64,000 nt of DNA from Beverwykella pulmonaria (GCA_001599595.1 BCHH01000002.1:3052628-3116627); one strand, 5' to 3'. Positions 43,917-55,124 are shown, numbered from the stretch's first letter. Translations and numbers: made by a program. Notes: generated by a model from the sequence alone, not told the origin.

Positions 43917-45058
43917 ATGAATGCGTCGTTTGTTAATTCATCGCTACTTGGTGTGGCAATCGCCCTTCCTATCGTTGCTATGCTTGCGGTGGGTCTACGA
44001 TTATACGCTAGAAGATTGAAGAGTAGCGGACGACTTCAACCCGATGACTGGACAATCATGGTCACATTGGTAAGCAATAACTTCGATGGCACAAAATCTA
44101 GCGACTAAGATTTCAACATCAGACCCTCTGCTGGGGCCATTCGATCAACACGATAGTTGCAGGAGGCATCGGCGGCATCAACACCATCACTGTTCCTCCA
44201 CGAGAGTATGCAAATATAGCGTTGCGTGTGAATTCAGACTCGCTCATTGTTACGCGAACTCCATACTGAGATTACTTAGACTTTGTGGATATCGACCTTC
44301 TTCCTAATCACTTCTTTATACACCGTTAAGGTGTCTATATTACTCTTCTATTATCACCTCTTCCAGATCAACCGCCTCTTTAGAAGAGCCTGTCTGGTCA
44401 TGATAGTCATACTCAGCATGTGGTGGGTGTCATCGTTAATCGTTGGTAGTCCTGATATACATGATGATGTTCAAGGAAGTTGACAAGACCATAGTTGGTA
44501 TTCCTATCCACCGATCCCATCCAATCAGCCTGGCAAAATGCCGCCGCTGCCAAACACCGTTTCGACTTCAACGCCTGGTATATATCCTATTCGGGGCTCT
44601 CCATATTCTTCGATGTCATCATTCTCTGTTTCCCTATCCCAATGATCAAATCCCTGCACATCAACACCAAACAGAAGATCTCCGTGCTGGGCATTTTCTG
44701 GCTTGGAGGGTTTGTCTGCGTCTCCGCCATCATTCGCTTTGTTTTACTCTACAACTCTATCTACCGCCTTACAGACTTCGGCAAGAACCAGTACAGTTCC
44801 ATTACTGCTGCGTTCATCTGGGCGGAGGTCGAGCCTAATACTTCTGTCATTGCGGCCTGTTTGCCGACCTACAGTTCACTGTTTAAGGAAGGCCAGTTGT
44901 TTCATACGGCGGTGAGATCGCTGAGGTCGATGCTGCGAAAGTCGGTTGGGTCTGCCCATGGATCGCTTCCATCTCCGACGAACAACACGAACTCGACTGG
45001 GTATTACGAGCTTGACAGAACAATAAGCAACAAAAGCACTCAAAGGGCTGTCTGTTAG
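43917..45058 (+). CDS. SAT4/rhodopsin-like fungal integral membrane protein
   Basis: Four exons: 43917-44069, 44123-44227, 44280-44441 and 44495-45058, 327 aa. It has seven predicted helices, the first near LGVAIALPIVAMLAVGLRLY, followed by the LQPDDW motif typical of the family after helix 1, a WISTFFLITSLYTVKVSILL helix, a WYISYSGLSIFFDVIILCFP helix and the late WAEVEPNTSVIAACLPTYSS signature. The intron-3 donor is GTTGGT, which is weak but is the only choice that keeps the frame. The tail after the last helix is Ser/Thr/Asn rich. Family members are widespread in filamentous fungi, often near secondary-metabolite genes; some are proposed GPCR-like receptors. No such cluster is seen here. 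Confidence 0.82.
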
Positions 45059-46268
45059 GAGAGCGGAAGGAGACCAAAGCAATGCACCAGTTCGGAAATA
45101 TTCAAGCTGATGTAAAGGACGCGTAGTTGCGCTTACGACAGTCCAAGAAAATTCTGAAAAGGCTCGTCCCCTCATCGCAAACTTCGGAATCCATATGTCG
45201 GTTGCGAAGATTTTACTGGAAAAAGAAGAATTCGCATATTGCGAGTTGAGGAATTATTGGACTGTATGTGAATGGCGCACACGTGAGTGCTTGCTCATAA
45301 CATCCTTTTAGTTCAAGTTTCGAGGCATCCTGGTTGCGAATTGGCCCATTTTTACCAGACACATCGAGCCCTCGATCAACAAATCCACCGTGTTCCCTGT
45401 CGAGGGAAATGACGGGGAAGCAGCAAAAAAATAGTGTCACTAGCTCATACAGCCTAGCGTTATCTCAGCCGTGCTCATGATCAGTCACTATAACTGTGAT
45501 ATTGTCCACCAAGATTGTCTGCCCAGGGTTCAATATGGGTCTCCCTCTTCTGGGGCATTATTGTAGGGCCCGGGGCCGGGTAAACCGCCAACAAGTTCGA
45601 TAACTTGTGCAGAGCCAACTGCGAGATTCTTACAGGCTTGGTCATCGCGTCTGATCTTCTCATTAGACCTGACTGCCAGAAATGGAAGAATTCGGGGTGT
45701 CGAGGTGGAATAAAAAGGTAGAACTTGGCGGACAACTTCGGATCTTTCCTTTCCTAGGGGTTCGTTTGCATGCACGAAGAACACATTCCAGATCGCGATT
45801 GTGGTGTAATTTTCTTGACTACCTGTGCTCAGATAATTTTTCAGTGTATCTTGAGTTCAATTTTCACCTCCAATATTCATTATTACCACCGGGGTGTCCG
45901 ACAGATTTCAGTCACGTGGGCAGAATAGTATAGATCCTACAATCTAGTTCCTCTCTAAGGAATTATAGCAATTGTTAAAAGCCTACTAAATCTTTACTAA
46001 AAGTTGCCATGTTAAATAACAAGAGACTAACAGCTTTAGGGCTACAGAGCATTGGGTAACCAGATTGTGTCTATAAAGTAACAGGAAGCTAGCACGTAAC
46101 TAAATATCGACTGGCAGCCTGGTGGGCATAACATTACTCCACGCACGATACTTCAAAGTATTACAGAACATGGGACTGGAACTTTGGTATTTGATGGTGT
46201 CATCAAAGAACATGGGGACAGAACTTTGGTATTCTTTAGTGTCCCAGAAATTTTTCTCCTAGTAATTA
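45059..46268. other. intergenic, with a small tandem duplication
   Basis: No supported gene. Two tandem units of about 40 bp (AGAACATGGG..GAACTTTGGTATT) lie at 46165-46201 and 46207-46245, just before the element. Confidence 0.4.
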
Positions 46269-47661
46269 CATCGGCAAAATGTAAATTAGAATCTGGTTGC
46301 TGTGGTTAACCGTGGTTAACCATGGTTAGCCAGGTTAGTGAGATTTCGTGGTTAGTGAGATTACGAGAGCCTCATTTGGCCGGTCGCGGTTACCGTGGTT
46401 AGCTGTGGTTACCACGAGCAATCTATACAGGTATCTGGTTACCCTGATTACCTAGGTTGAATTTATTTGTTATTATAGTATTTATTACTTTAATAGTAAA
46501 ATTCTCTGCATTAGGGAAAGGGTTGTATTAAGTTTCAGGAATTTGTGTTAAAAACGTGCATATTGTTCTACAGAGATTGAAGATTTGTTATAGCGCTGTA
46601 GTGACACTCTAATCTACGCTCATGCCCTAAGCCAATGTGCCAATTCTAGCCGCCCCAACGCTCCCAATGCCGTTGATGTTTCCCAACTCCCAACACCTTA
46701 CGTCACTATTATACCTGCTGTTCAACGCTGTTATTCTGTAATTGCTGTCCCCAGCCTGTATGCTTGCTGTGGACACCTTATTAGCTGTGTTCTAAACAAT
46801 TTCTGCAACAGATTTCCGTAACTTACGTGCTCTATAATTGCTACTTTTACCTAAGTGTCTGCTTCTGTCGCGCGCCCCTAGGTGAGATGAACATGTCCTT
46901 AGTAGTTACAAACTATGGGATTAGTGCTCAATTAGTAATTGATGGCTACCTAGAGATGCGGTCTTGGGTGCAATATTACAAGACGTTGTGAAAGAGCTCA
47001 ACCTGAGGTCTAATGTGTTTAATAAGTACTTAGCATAGTTTGTGCGTTAGGGGTTTGTTTTGTGGTGTTAGGGGTCTAATTTGTGCGCGTCAAGGGTTTA
47101 ATTTGTTTGTCAAGGATCTAATTTGTGCGTTAGGGGGTCTAATTTGTGCATTAGGGGTCTTGACTCGCATGTCTAAAGCAGCAATGCACTAATAGTGGGA
47201 TAGTATTTACATAGACGATGAGGTTTGGCAGCAGTGTATCTAGCTGCCAAGTGAATAAAAGAAAGAAAGATAGAAGAACGTGTTGATGATAATATAATAA
47301 TAATGAATAATAATGCCCATATCAAATAAAGCAAGTAGCTAACAGAGAAATTCCCTGCACCATTAACAGCTTGTTGTTTGGAGGAAACAGTTCCTTGTGA
47401 AGCTTGTCGTACTGTGTAGTAGCAATGTAGTACTGTCATCTCCTCCAAGGTTGTACTTAGTTTGTACGATTTGTATGGCTATGTTTTGTAACTACGTGGT
47501 TTGTATGGTTTGAATGGTTAGTGTGGTTTGTATATGGTTTCTACGATTTGTATGGTTTGTACATGGTTTGTATAGTTTGTGTGGTTAGTATGGTTAGTGT
47601 GGTAACCGGTGGTCAACCATGGTTAGTACATGGTTAGGAAAATTTAGCCGAATTCCCGATG
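46269..47661. mobile_element. 1,393-bp non-autonomous DNA element, copy B
   Basis: Same length and ends as 20325-21717 (CATCGG..CCGATG), flanked by TA on both sides. It contains no N. Differences from copy A are almost all transitions, many of CpA/TpG to TpA type. No transposase ORF; the minus ORF at 47173-47448 has no domain. It lies 118 bp beyond the stop of the coiled-coil gene. Confidence 0.8.
47042..47162. repeat. TTAGGGG-type minisatellite inside element B
   Basis: Diverged units of about 25 bp with the core GTTAGGGGTCTAATTTGTG; same array as in copy A. Confidence 0.7.
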
Positions 47662-47778
47662 TAGAAAGATTCGCATACTCAGACCTCATCATTGAAGATA
47701 ACATATATGAGTAACCCAATTCCAGAAGAGAGCCAAGTCCACCCTAATGCATTCACCCAGAGATATCTCACCATACCC

Positions 47779-49680
47779 TCAAAGTCCAAAATACCTTCTC
47801 GTCGAACGCGGTTTCTGAATCTTCAGCCTCCGTCCGTCCCGCAAGATCCAAGTATTTCGATCGCGACTCCGACTCCGAGGACGGTAATACCCGTGCCCGC
47901 CATAATGTCGCGAATGCTCAATCAAGATCCTCAGATCAAGGCCCGGGTTATCATACTCGCGGCGGATGATCAGGTAGTCCGGGTCGGTCTATTCACATGT
48001 CAGCTTAGTTCAACTCAGTATATCAGGAATGGGTCGCAGTGGAGAGGGAAGACCAAGATGGAGAAAGGGATGGGAAAGAAGGGATAACGGGCATACATCA
48101 TATTCCCAAGGCAATTCGTACACTTTCAGCGTATCGGGCGTAACGTACCGACGATGTACGCGGATATACCTCCTTCCGTTGTGGTCCCACGGTTCGAAAT
48201 ACTCCCATCTCACCGGCGGTCTATCTTCGTAGACTCGGGTCTCAACTCTTGTCGAGGCTTTCTCGATGTGAGGCAGCTTCTTCCCCTCCTCAACAACATC
48301 TTCTGCCGCCGAAGGCCCTAGTCCAGCATCGATGAGCCGTTTCTCTATCTGGGCTCTGATCTCCTTTTGTTGCTTCTCGGCGTCTTCTTTCTTTTTCCTT
48401 TCATCGGCTTCCAATTTTTCTTTTAGCGCTTTCTTCTTCTTCTCCTCTTCCTGCTCCTTCTGCAATTGCTCTGCCTTCCATGCTTTCTGCGCGTCGTCTT
48501 CAGCTTGTTTCTTCTTCTTCTGGTCCATCTCCCATTTCTCTTTCAGCGCTTTGTTCTTATTCTCCTCTTCCTGCTCCTTCTGTAGTTGCTCTGCCTTCCA
48601 TGCTTTCCGCGCGTCGTCTTCGGCTTGTTTCTTCTTCTTCTGGTCGATCTCCCATTTTTCCTTCTCAAGTTTGAGAGCCTCTTTTTTTGCGGCTTCCTCT
48701 TTTTGATACTTGAACAATGCTTCTTCTTGAGCTTTCTTCTGCTCAACCATCGTAGCTTTGTACTTCTGAACTGCCTTATCCTCCGCACCTTCCAGTTCAC
48801 CTTCGTGTTCTTTGAGGTCGAGTTTCGTCAACCGGATTGCGAGACGTTTCGCCTCGTCAGCTTCGTACTGATCATGCTTGAACACATCCACAGCAGCCCT
48901 CTTCGCGTGCTCGAGCTCGGAACTGTGCAACCAGTCGTCGTGAAATGCATCATGATGATGATGATAACGGTGATAAGGGTCTTCATATTCGCCGTTGTGG
49001 ACGTAGACGCGCTGGTCCATGCGCTCGCGGTGGTCGGCGGCGAAGCGATCGTTGACGTATGCACGGCCGTCGGCTGCAGAGCCGGATTGGGTTGTTGTGG
49101 GGCCTTGGTAATAGTATGGGTTGTTGGTTTGGATGGGCGCTGGCGCGGGGGCAAATGGGTTGTTGGCTTGGATGGGCGCTGGTGCGGGGACGAATGGGTT
49201 GGCGACGGGGACAGGCACGGGTTGAGCCCATGGCGGCCAGACTAATGAATGTCGTCGAGGACTACGGGAGTGGGAGTGGGAATGCGAGTGGTCGAAATCG
49301 TGATCTGAGTTGTGATTGTGAATATCGACGTTCAGGTTGGGGAGTGTGGTTCTTCCCCCACTGGCCCAGATGTTGTTGTGGATATCTTCTCTCACCCTTG
49401 GTCCTCCGATTCCCCAGTGAAAATCCGCAGACCGCCCACCTCGCTGGTCGTGGTGCACTGGTGATGTTGACCATTTCCGTGGCCGATGGGGAGTGTGTCG
49501 ATAGATGTGTCCAGGGTGATGAGAGGAGGCCCTCGATCTGGATCTTGGCCTGTGGACCATATGACCGCCGTGATTATGCTCCGGTCTCAAGTCATCGGAG
49601 TCGAGCGAGGAAGAAGAAGAGAAGTCGACGTCAAGGTCGACATCAATATGTCGGTAGCGGCGGCGGCCGCGAGGAATCAT
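47779..49680 (-). CDS. coiled-coil protein with conserved C-terminal Trp/Arg motif
   Basis: Two exons, 49680-48097 and 47988-47779 (108-bp GTATGC..ATAG intron), 597 aa. The N-terminal 200 residues are His/Ser/Arg rich and disordered, with two PVANPFVPAPAPIQANNPF-like repeats. The middle is a long Lys/Glu coiled coil (about residues 260-450) containing an exact-length tandem duplication. The C-terminal part has DRPPVRWEYFEPWDHNG, then ELPWEYDTDPDYLIIRREYD across the splice, a motif repeated in a fungal-specific family of coiled-coil proteins of unknown function. Without the splice the frame runs on for 30 poor residues; with it the DPDYLIIRR motif is restored in frame. No enzymatic domain is seen. 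Confidence 0.78.
48421..48660. repeat. tandem 120-bp coding duplication
   Basis: 48421-48540 and 48541-48660 are near-identical 120-bp units inside the coiled-coil gene, encoding two 40-residue blocks that end KEQEEE. The unit is a whole number of codons, so the frame is kept. Confidence 0.85.
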
Positions 49681-50199
49681 GGCGGGGGAGTAGCTTGACT
49701 GAAGGTTTGGGATACTTGGGAGTGGGTATGCTGAATCGAAGTGCGCGAAAAGAAGCAGCAATGGTACGTTTGTCAACGGAAATGGACGTAAGAATATTGG
49801 TCCGTAAAAATATGATGGGTAGTTCGCAGCATGCAAGATTGCGGATCAGAAGCGCTTGCCAGCGTTTCATAACCTTATACGCTGCCTTCCGCGCGGGTCA
49901 CCTTCCCCACATCCTTAACACACTTCCACCTATTTCGATGGCGTGAAGCATATCGCCAGTCCTCGCTTAGCCATTGTGGTACAGGTTTGTGATGCCCAGC
50001 GATCCCGATACATGATCTGACATCTTTTCTTTGACCGGTCTAAATAAAAGCTGGAAGGGCTGAGACAGACCTGATGTGAAAATCGAATGGGCTGTTCTGT
50101 TGTTTGGTGATGTGGTCCGTGCATGACAATGGCAAGAATAAGATACATACATTGATAAGCCGATTCCTAACACCTAGAGATACCAAATTCCTCTACCAT
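49681..50199. other. intergenic, nothing recognised
   Basis: Upstream region of the coiled-coil gene on one side and the Tc1 relic on the other. Nothing supported. Confidence 0.4.
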
Positions 50200-50487
50200 T
50201 CAACAATGCCGAAAACACCAAATCATTATCTTACATACAAAGAGCTAAGAATGCAGAAGATCTGATGGCCAGCCAACTCATCAGATCTAAACCCTTTTGA
50301 GAACGTGTGGCGGCTACTCAAATATCGCGTCTAGAAGAGATATCAACACACGGAGGCAGAGCTAGGTCAATACCTGGCTGAGGAGTGGGAGAGGATTAGG
50401 TTTGTAGACTACGCAAAGTACATCGAGAACATGAAAGAGCGTTGCTGGGCTGTAATTATGGCAGGCGGTGGTCACACTAAATGGTGA
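50200..50487 (+). pseudogene. Tc1/mariner transposase C-terminal relic
   Basis: In one plus-strand frame the last catalytic region of a Tc1-like transposase is readable: WPANSSDLNPFENVWRLLK (the WPaqSPDLNPIEN motif before the third acidic residue), then ELGQYLAEEWERI and the end AVIMAGGGHTKW followed by TGA. Two in-frame stops break it, a TGA just before the WPA motif and a TAG at 50332-50334. The 5' part with the first two catalytic Asp residues is missing. It is a dead remnant. Confidence 0.85.
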
Positions 50488-50992
50488 TTGGTGTAATTTT
50501 GTATGTAATTTATATAAGTGATCATCTGACAAATCTCTGGAAACAAGTGGAATAACCCAACATGATCACCACTTGTAGAAGCAATAGACGAGAGGCAGAT
50601 GTATTCGTGACACTATTGGGTAGAGTTAAGGTTCGGCAAAATGTGGTTGCATGTGGCTTGACAGGGGTCTCGTACAGTTGCGAGATAGTGGCGAGAGGTG
50701 GTGTCGCAAAACGCCCCCTTGAGGAAAGCGAATGACAGAAGGGGGCGCTCGCGTACTTTATATCCTCGCTTGGATGCTGTTATTGAATAGATGATGCTGC
50801 AAGAGAGCGGCATTGCCCGGTTCTACCAAGTCTTTCACTGTACCAAGACCGGAGTGCAGCTAATTGGCATCAGTGCCATCACCCCATCGAAAAATAACTG
50901 AACTTCGCAATCGGAGTAGTGATAGAATTTAGTGATAGATGATACACGCTCGGAGAGAGAAATGGACAGGGCTAAGTCAGGTCGTATTGATA
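50488..50992. other. Tc1 element 3' end and intergenic
   Basis: The first 100 bp (to about 50575) continue the Tc1-like element; similar sequence recurs at 54243-54385. The rest shows nothing supported. Confidence 0.4.
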
Positions 50993-52270
50993 CTAATTAC
51001 GCAGGAGGTAGTCCTGCATCTGCATCGACACTTGAACCTCGAATGCGTTGATGCACCCCTGATAGACCTCTTCCCACCATTGTGGTGAGATGTTGGAGAA
51101 GCTGCCATCGTATAGATACCGGAATGTTAGCACGCCTTCCGCATATCGAAGAGACGTCGTTTTGACAGTAGGACAGAGGAATAATACAAGTGTGGTATAG
51201 TTTGACGGCGTGGTATTGGGCCCATTGAGACGGTCATAGGGCACCAGAGATGCGCCTTCGTTTGCATTGGATCCAGCAATCGCGGGCTTCTTCGTAAAGT
51301 TGCCAGCGAGTGCCCGCCTGAGAAGTTTGCAAGCTTGGTGCAGCCGTCGACAATTAAGTTGAATGAGATAGCCGGCGTCTTTTCCTCATCGGCCGATGAC
51401 TTCAGGAACGATATGATGTCCACAGATAGAACTTTCCTAAAACAATCCAGTTCGGCTTGGGCGCTAAGGTTACCACACCCAAAGTGGCTGGCAACGAAAG
51501 TGAAATTGGCGTGCACGGGGTCGACAGAGCTGACCTGCAGAAACGCATCTCTAGAGCCCATGATCAGGCCAGGCTCTGCTCACTCATATTCAGCCCCGCT
51601 ACATTAGGAAAACCAAAAATGCTCACGCGGTAGCTGGACTTGATATTAGCACAGTTCCAGATCAGGAGCTGTGGTAGCAATTGCTAATAACAACAGAGGG
51701 CGTCAAGAGCCAATGACTTACTTGACTCCAACAACGATGTGCTTCTGGCTCCTTTCGATCTATCTGCTAGGGATCTGGTACTCAATGTTTCCAGCACCAA
51801 TTTGAAATCCGCCGCCATAGATCCAGACGATGACGGGAATAAGCTCGGTGCTGTTGCTACACTGTTTCCATGGCGCCCAGACGTTCGAGGAAAGACAATC
51901 TTCTCCAGTCGTGTTTGCAAGCGTCAAGAACTCCGGAGCATCCGTGTGATAAGTACTCAATTGGTTGTTCTCAAACTCCAGGCTGACATGCCCAAATTTA
52001 ATTGCATCGATGCTGTCTTCCCGAGACTTGAGTAGTGGTGGTAGCCATCTCCTATTCCCAACAGGCTTTGAGGTACGTGATTCTAAGGAATTGTGCTACA
52101 TTTGGAGTTGTTCCATTGATTAGTCCCGTGACGGAGCCGGAAGTGGTTTCGATGGTGAGGCTGTCCACAGCTCTGGTCGTCCGCAGCTGCAAGAAAACCA
52201 ACAAGAGACTCAGAAGGATGGCCATGATGAAGGAAAAGCCTAGAATCTGATAGTTTTCCAAGCTACTCAT
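50993..52270 (-). pseudogene. type-B carboxylesterase/lipase pseudogene
   Basis: Starts at the ATG at 52270 with a hydrophobic signal/anchor segment (FIMAILLSLLLVFLQL). Recognisable family blocks follow: SGSVTGLINGTTPNVAQFL, then in a shifted frame VGNRRWLPPLL, EDCLSSNVWAPW, and the oxyanion-hole region VIVWIYGGGFQIGAG. Breaks: a frame change near 52055, a TAG where a residue is expected after YQIPSR, and a frame change at 51570. The nucleophile elbow (GESAGG region) is absent between VSIFGFPNVAG and VDPVHANFTFVASHFGC, and the C-terminal part containing the catalytic His is shortened to a tail ending DYLLRN. It cannot be active. The breaks are mostly transitions and small indels. Confidence 0.8.
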
Positions 52271-52813
52271 GGGCAGAGTTGGGGTTTTATGGTTATGAGA
52301 ATCCCAAAGGCCGGAAAGCTTGCAACTACCGTATCTCAATCGCATCCGCGTCATAACGAAATGCTGCAATGGTTCAACAGTTCAACGATGACGTCAAGAA
52401 TTCTCTAGTCAGGCTTGGCTACCGCTTAGCCAGATTCAGCGAATCCCCATCGATCGGAGGCATCTTGGACATGCCCGAGGTACATTTCCCCGCAAATTGT
52501 ATCTGATGAAGGGTCATACTTAGCTCGTCGTAGGTGTCATCTCGGGACGGCAGAGAACATCTACAAAACTCTCTCCTAATTGGCAAGTGTTCAGTCCAAT
52601 CCATGCAGTGTGGAGTAATCGTAAGGGTGTAAAGACACTGATCTTAGGTGATGCAGCGTTGAAAAGAGGGTTCATTCCTAACCACCATATCTTGCTGACA
52701 GAGGGGACCGCAGCCCGCGCTGTATAAAATAACCGTTCTGTAGATTTTTAAATTTGCGGTACTACGTTCTTCTGCAGCTCTCGAACAACTTGAAGCTCCT
52801 CTCGTCCACAGTA
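52271..52813. other. divergent intergenic
   Basis: Between the esterase pseudogene (-) and the nicotinamidase-like gene (+). A TATAAAATA at about 52721 could serve the latter. Nothing else is seen. Confidence 0.35.
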
Positions 52814-53622
52814 ATGGGGCTGGGAATTCTGTCACACGCTGTGGTATCGCTAGCGTTCGCAGTTTATGTGCAAGCCGTGCCTGTATGTACACTCATGGCT
52901 CGATCACTTCGCAAACACTGTGTACAACACTGACGTCTCTAAAGTTTTCAAGCAAACTCCACAAAAATACAGCGCTTGTCCTCATCGACATCCAAAACGA
53001 CTTCATAACCGGCTCACTCAACAACACCCGCGCCCCTGCCATCCTCTCAAAAGTATACAAACTCCCCGACGACCACGAATGGCCCTTCATCGTCGCGTCC
53101 CAAGACTGGCATCTAGAAAACCACGTTTCCTTCGCCGTGAACCACCCCGGAACGGCTCCCTTCGACGCAGTAAACATAACTTTTGTTGACACGCCAACCA
53201 AAATCGAAATGCAAACCGTCTACCCCGAGCACTGCGTTCCGGAAACTTTTGGTGCGCAGATCGAAAACGGCGTGCAGATGCGTCTTCATTATTTGGAGGG
53301 ATATCGCACTCCAGTTAACTATATTAAGAAGGCACAGGACCATTCTGTGGACTCGTACTCGGCGTTTGCTGATAATCAGTATCATCGGTTTACGACACTA
53401 AACAAGGAGTTGACGATCCATGGGATCGAGACGATTGTTGTCACGGGTCTAATTACGAATGCCTGTGTGAGGGGCACGTGCATTGATGGGATTAAGTTAG
53501 GGTATGAGGTTGTGTTGGTGGAGGATGCGACGGAAACTATTTCGGAAGAAATTAAACAAACTACGATTAAGGAGTTGGAGGGCTGGGGTACCAATTTTTG
53601 GCACTGTATGTACGAGTATTGA
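52814..53622 (+). CDS. secreted nicotinamidase/isochorismatase-like hydrolase
   Basis: Exons 52814-52882 and 52945-53622 (62-bp GTATGT..AAAG intron), 248 aa. The first exon is a signal peptide (MGLGILSHAVVSLAFAVYVQ, then AVP). The mature protein has the cysteine-hydrolase fold: catalytic Asp in LVLIDIQNDFITGSL, the metal-binding SQDWHLENHVSFA (Asp and two His) and the nucleophile Cys in VVTGLITNACVRGTC. This set matches nicotinamidases (PNC1 type), which release nicotinic acid and ammonia from nicotinamide, rather than other isochorismatases. PNC1 is normally cytosolic or peroxisomal, so the signal peptide is unusual. Three N-glycosylation sequons (including NNT and NIT) are present. Activity is inferred from the motifs. 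Confidence 0.85.
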
Positions 53623-55124
53623 AAAACTAACGAGACACAGGTGTGCAAGTAATGAACCTCAGCAGCTGGGAGGCAGTGAATCCGACCGGCCGGCAGAAGA
53701 GATCTTTCACGGAGCTGTAAGCGACAATATTAACAATAATGCGCAGTAATAATGCCTGGCAAATCAAAAATCAAATAGTCAAGTCTACTTAATACACAGA
53801 CGACCTTGCCGAAACCGGGGAGATCGAGGTAATACAAAATTGCTAGTGTTCAGTCAGAGGGAGGAGGGACAAAAGTATGCAATGCGCCGACGTTGTTCAC
53901 CACTCGAGTAAGTTGCACTAATAATAAAATAAGAAAAATACTGTGCCTTGAAACGAATGAACTCATCAAAGTAGCTATACGTTTTCATGTTAAGTGATAG
54001 CCATCAAATTTGGCTTCTGCTACATCTGTAGCACACCACCGACCTCAGAGCTCTCTAGAATTATGATGAATGAAATATCACGTGAGCCCAGCAAGACTCT
54101 GGAGCGCCTTCCCTGACTATGCGTCAGTCGATTTTAAGAAAGTGTTCGGGCCATCCAGTTAGGTGATCTAAAACCGGCTGTCGCATTTGGCCGCTCTGCC
54201 TAGGTAGCCTTCAAATCGGAAGCAGTACGACCACGTGACCCTATAGTTATTATAGCAGGTGGCACTCACTCAAAATAATAATTGATGGAATTCTGTACGC
54301 AATTTGTATAGAATAAGCATGCCTGGTTGCCCGACAAAACTGTGGGAAGTGGCGGAACAGTCCGCTCATGTTCACCATTGTGTATGTCGCAATTTGTAGG
54401 TCTGACTCTCAATGGAATCTGGAACGGATTTTGGGTCAATGTAATCACCTAATGACTTAGAACAAGTGACCATAGGGTCAGTGGAAACCGCTGGCAGGTT
54501 AACCACCCTATTAGCTTTTTTGAAGCAATCCAGAAAATTTCGTGTGACTCTAGTGCAGCTGCAACTGGCATCATGTTTTGCGACATGGTTCTTACAAATA
54601 TAACATTGGTGAATTTTGCAGGATTTACCGTCGCAAATGATGAAATGATGAGTTCAAACATAACAAGATAGCATTTCTGCATATAAGTATTGTAAACCTT
54701 AAAAACAGTCCTGTCTTCACGTACCCTAACTCTCATCTGCTGTAGGCTATCACCACTATCATCATCACCCTACCTCTAATTTGTACCTGAATAGCAAATA
54801 GGAGTCGAATTACTGCCGTAGTCGTTGCCGTCCTACTTGGCCTATATCTTGGCTGCCCTATACTCTTATAAGAGACGCCCGAGCGAGACATGGCTCAAAG
54901 CCCGGGTACCAGCTACCTCTCGACCAGCAAAGGAATCGCTTTCTGTCAATGGTCCGAAACATCCCATTCATTCAATGCTCATCGTTGACTGCATCATGAT
55001 GTAAGGACCTATACGCCAGTAATACTACACTTCTTACTCTCTAACTAACTCAAATTCATCTCAGCTCGTCATCTTTCTTCTCGTTCTTTCTCGCCCTTGG
55101 CGCCTCAGACTGAGACTTGTGCTC
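53623..55124. other. intergenic containing a Tc1-like remnant
   Basis: 54243-54385 matches the 3' end of the Tc1-like element at 50455-50580. The rest (53623-54242 and 54386-55124) has short ORFs without support; 54781-54900 has a TATA-like CTCTTATAAGAG palindrome but no clear gene. Confidence 0.4.
54243..54385 (+). repeat. second Tc1/mariner 3'-end remnant
   Basis: GTTATTATAGCAGGTGGCACTCACT and the following AATTGATGGAATTCTGTA..CAATTTGTATA match in order the end of the transposase frame and the downstream region at 50455-50580. It is short and diverged; no coding is left. Confidence 0.55.

Noticed and set aside
47173..47448. ORF on the minus strand of element B
   Set aside because: Hydrophobic low-complexity frame without domain; its counterpart in copy A has Ns and changes; not a credible transposase.
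20325..47661. The pair of 1,393-bp repeats as LTRs of one large retrotransposon or as borders of a giant mobile region
   Set aside because: Each copy has its own different 2-bp flanking duplication, the DNA between them is ordinary genes, and the ends lack TG..CA; independent insertions explain it better.
51010..51561. Open frames in the carboxylesterase relic as separate small genes
   Set aside because: Their peptides align as parts of one esterase with frame changes, so they are one pseudogene.
54781..55124. Possible LTR-like stretch with TATA palindrome
   Set aside because: No repeated copy in the window, no TG..CA ends or target duplication could be fixed.
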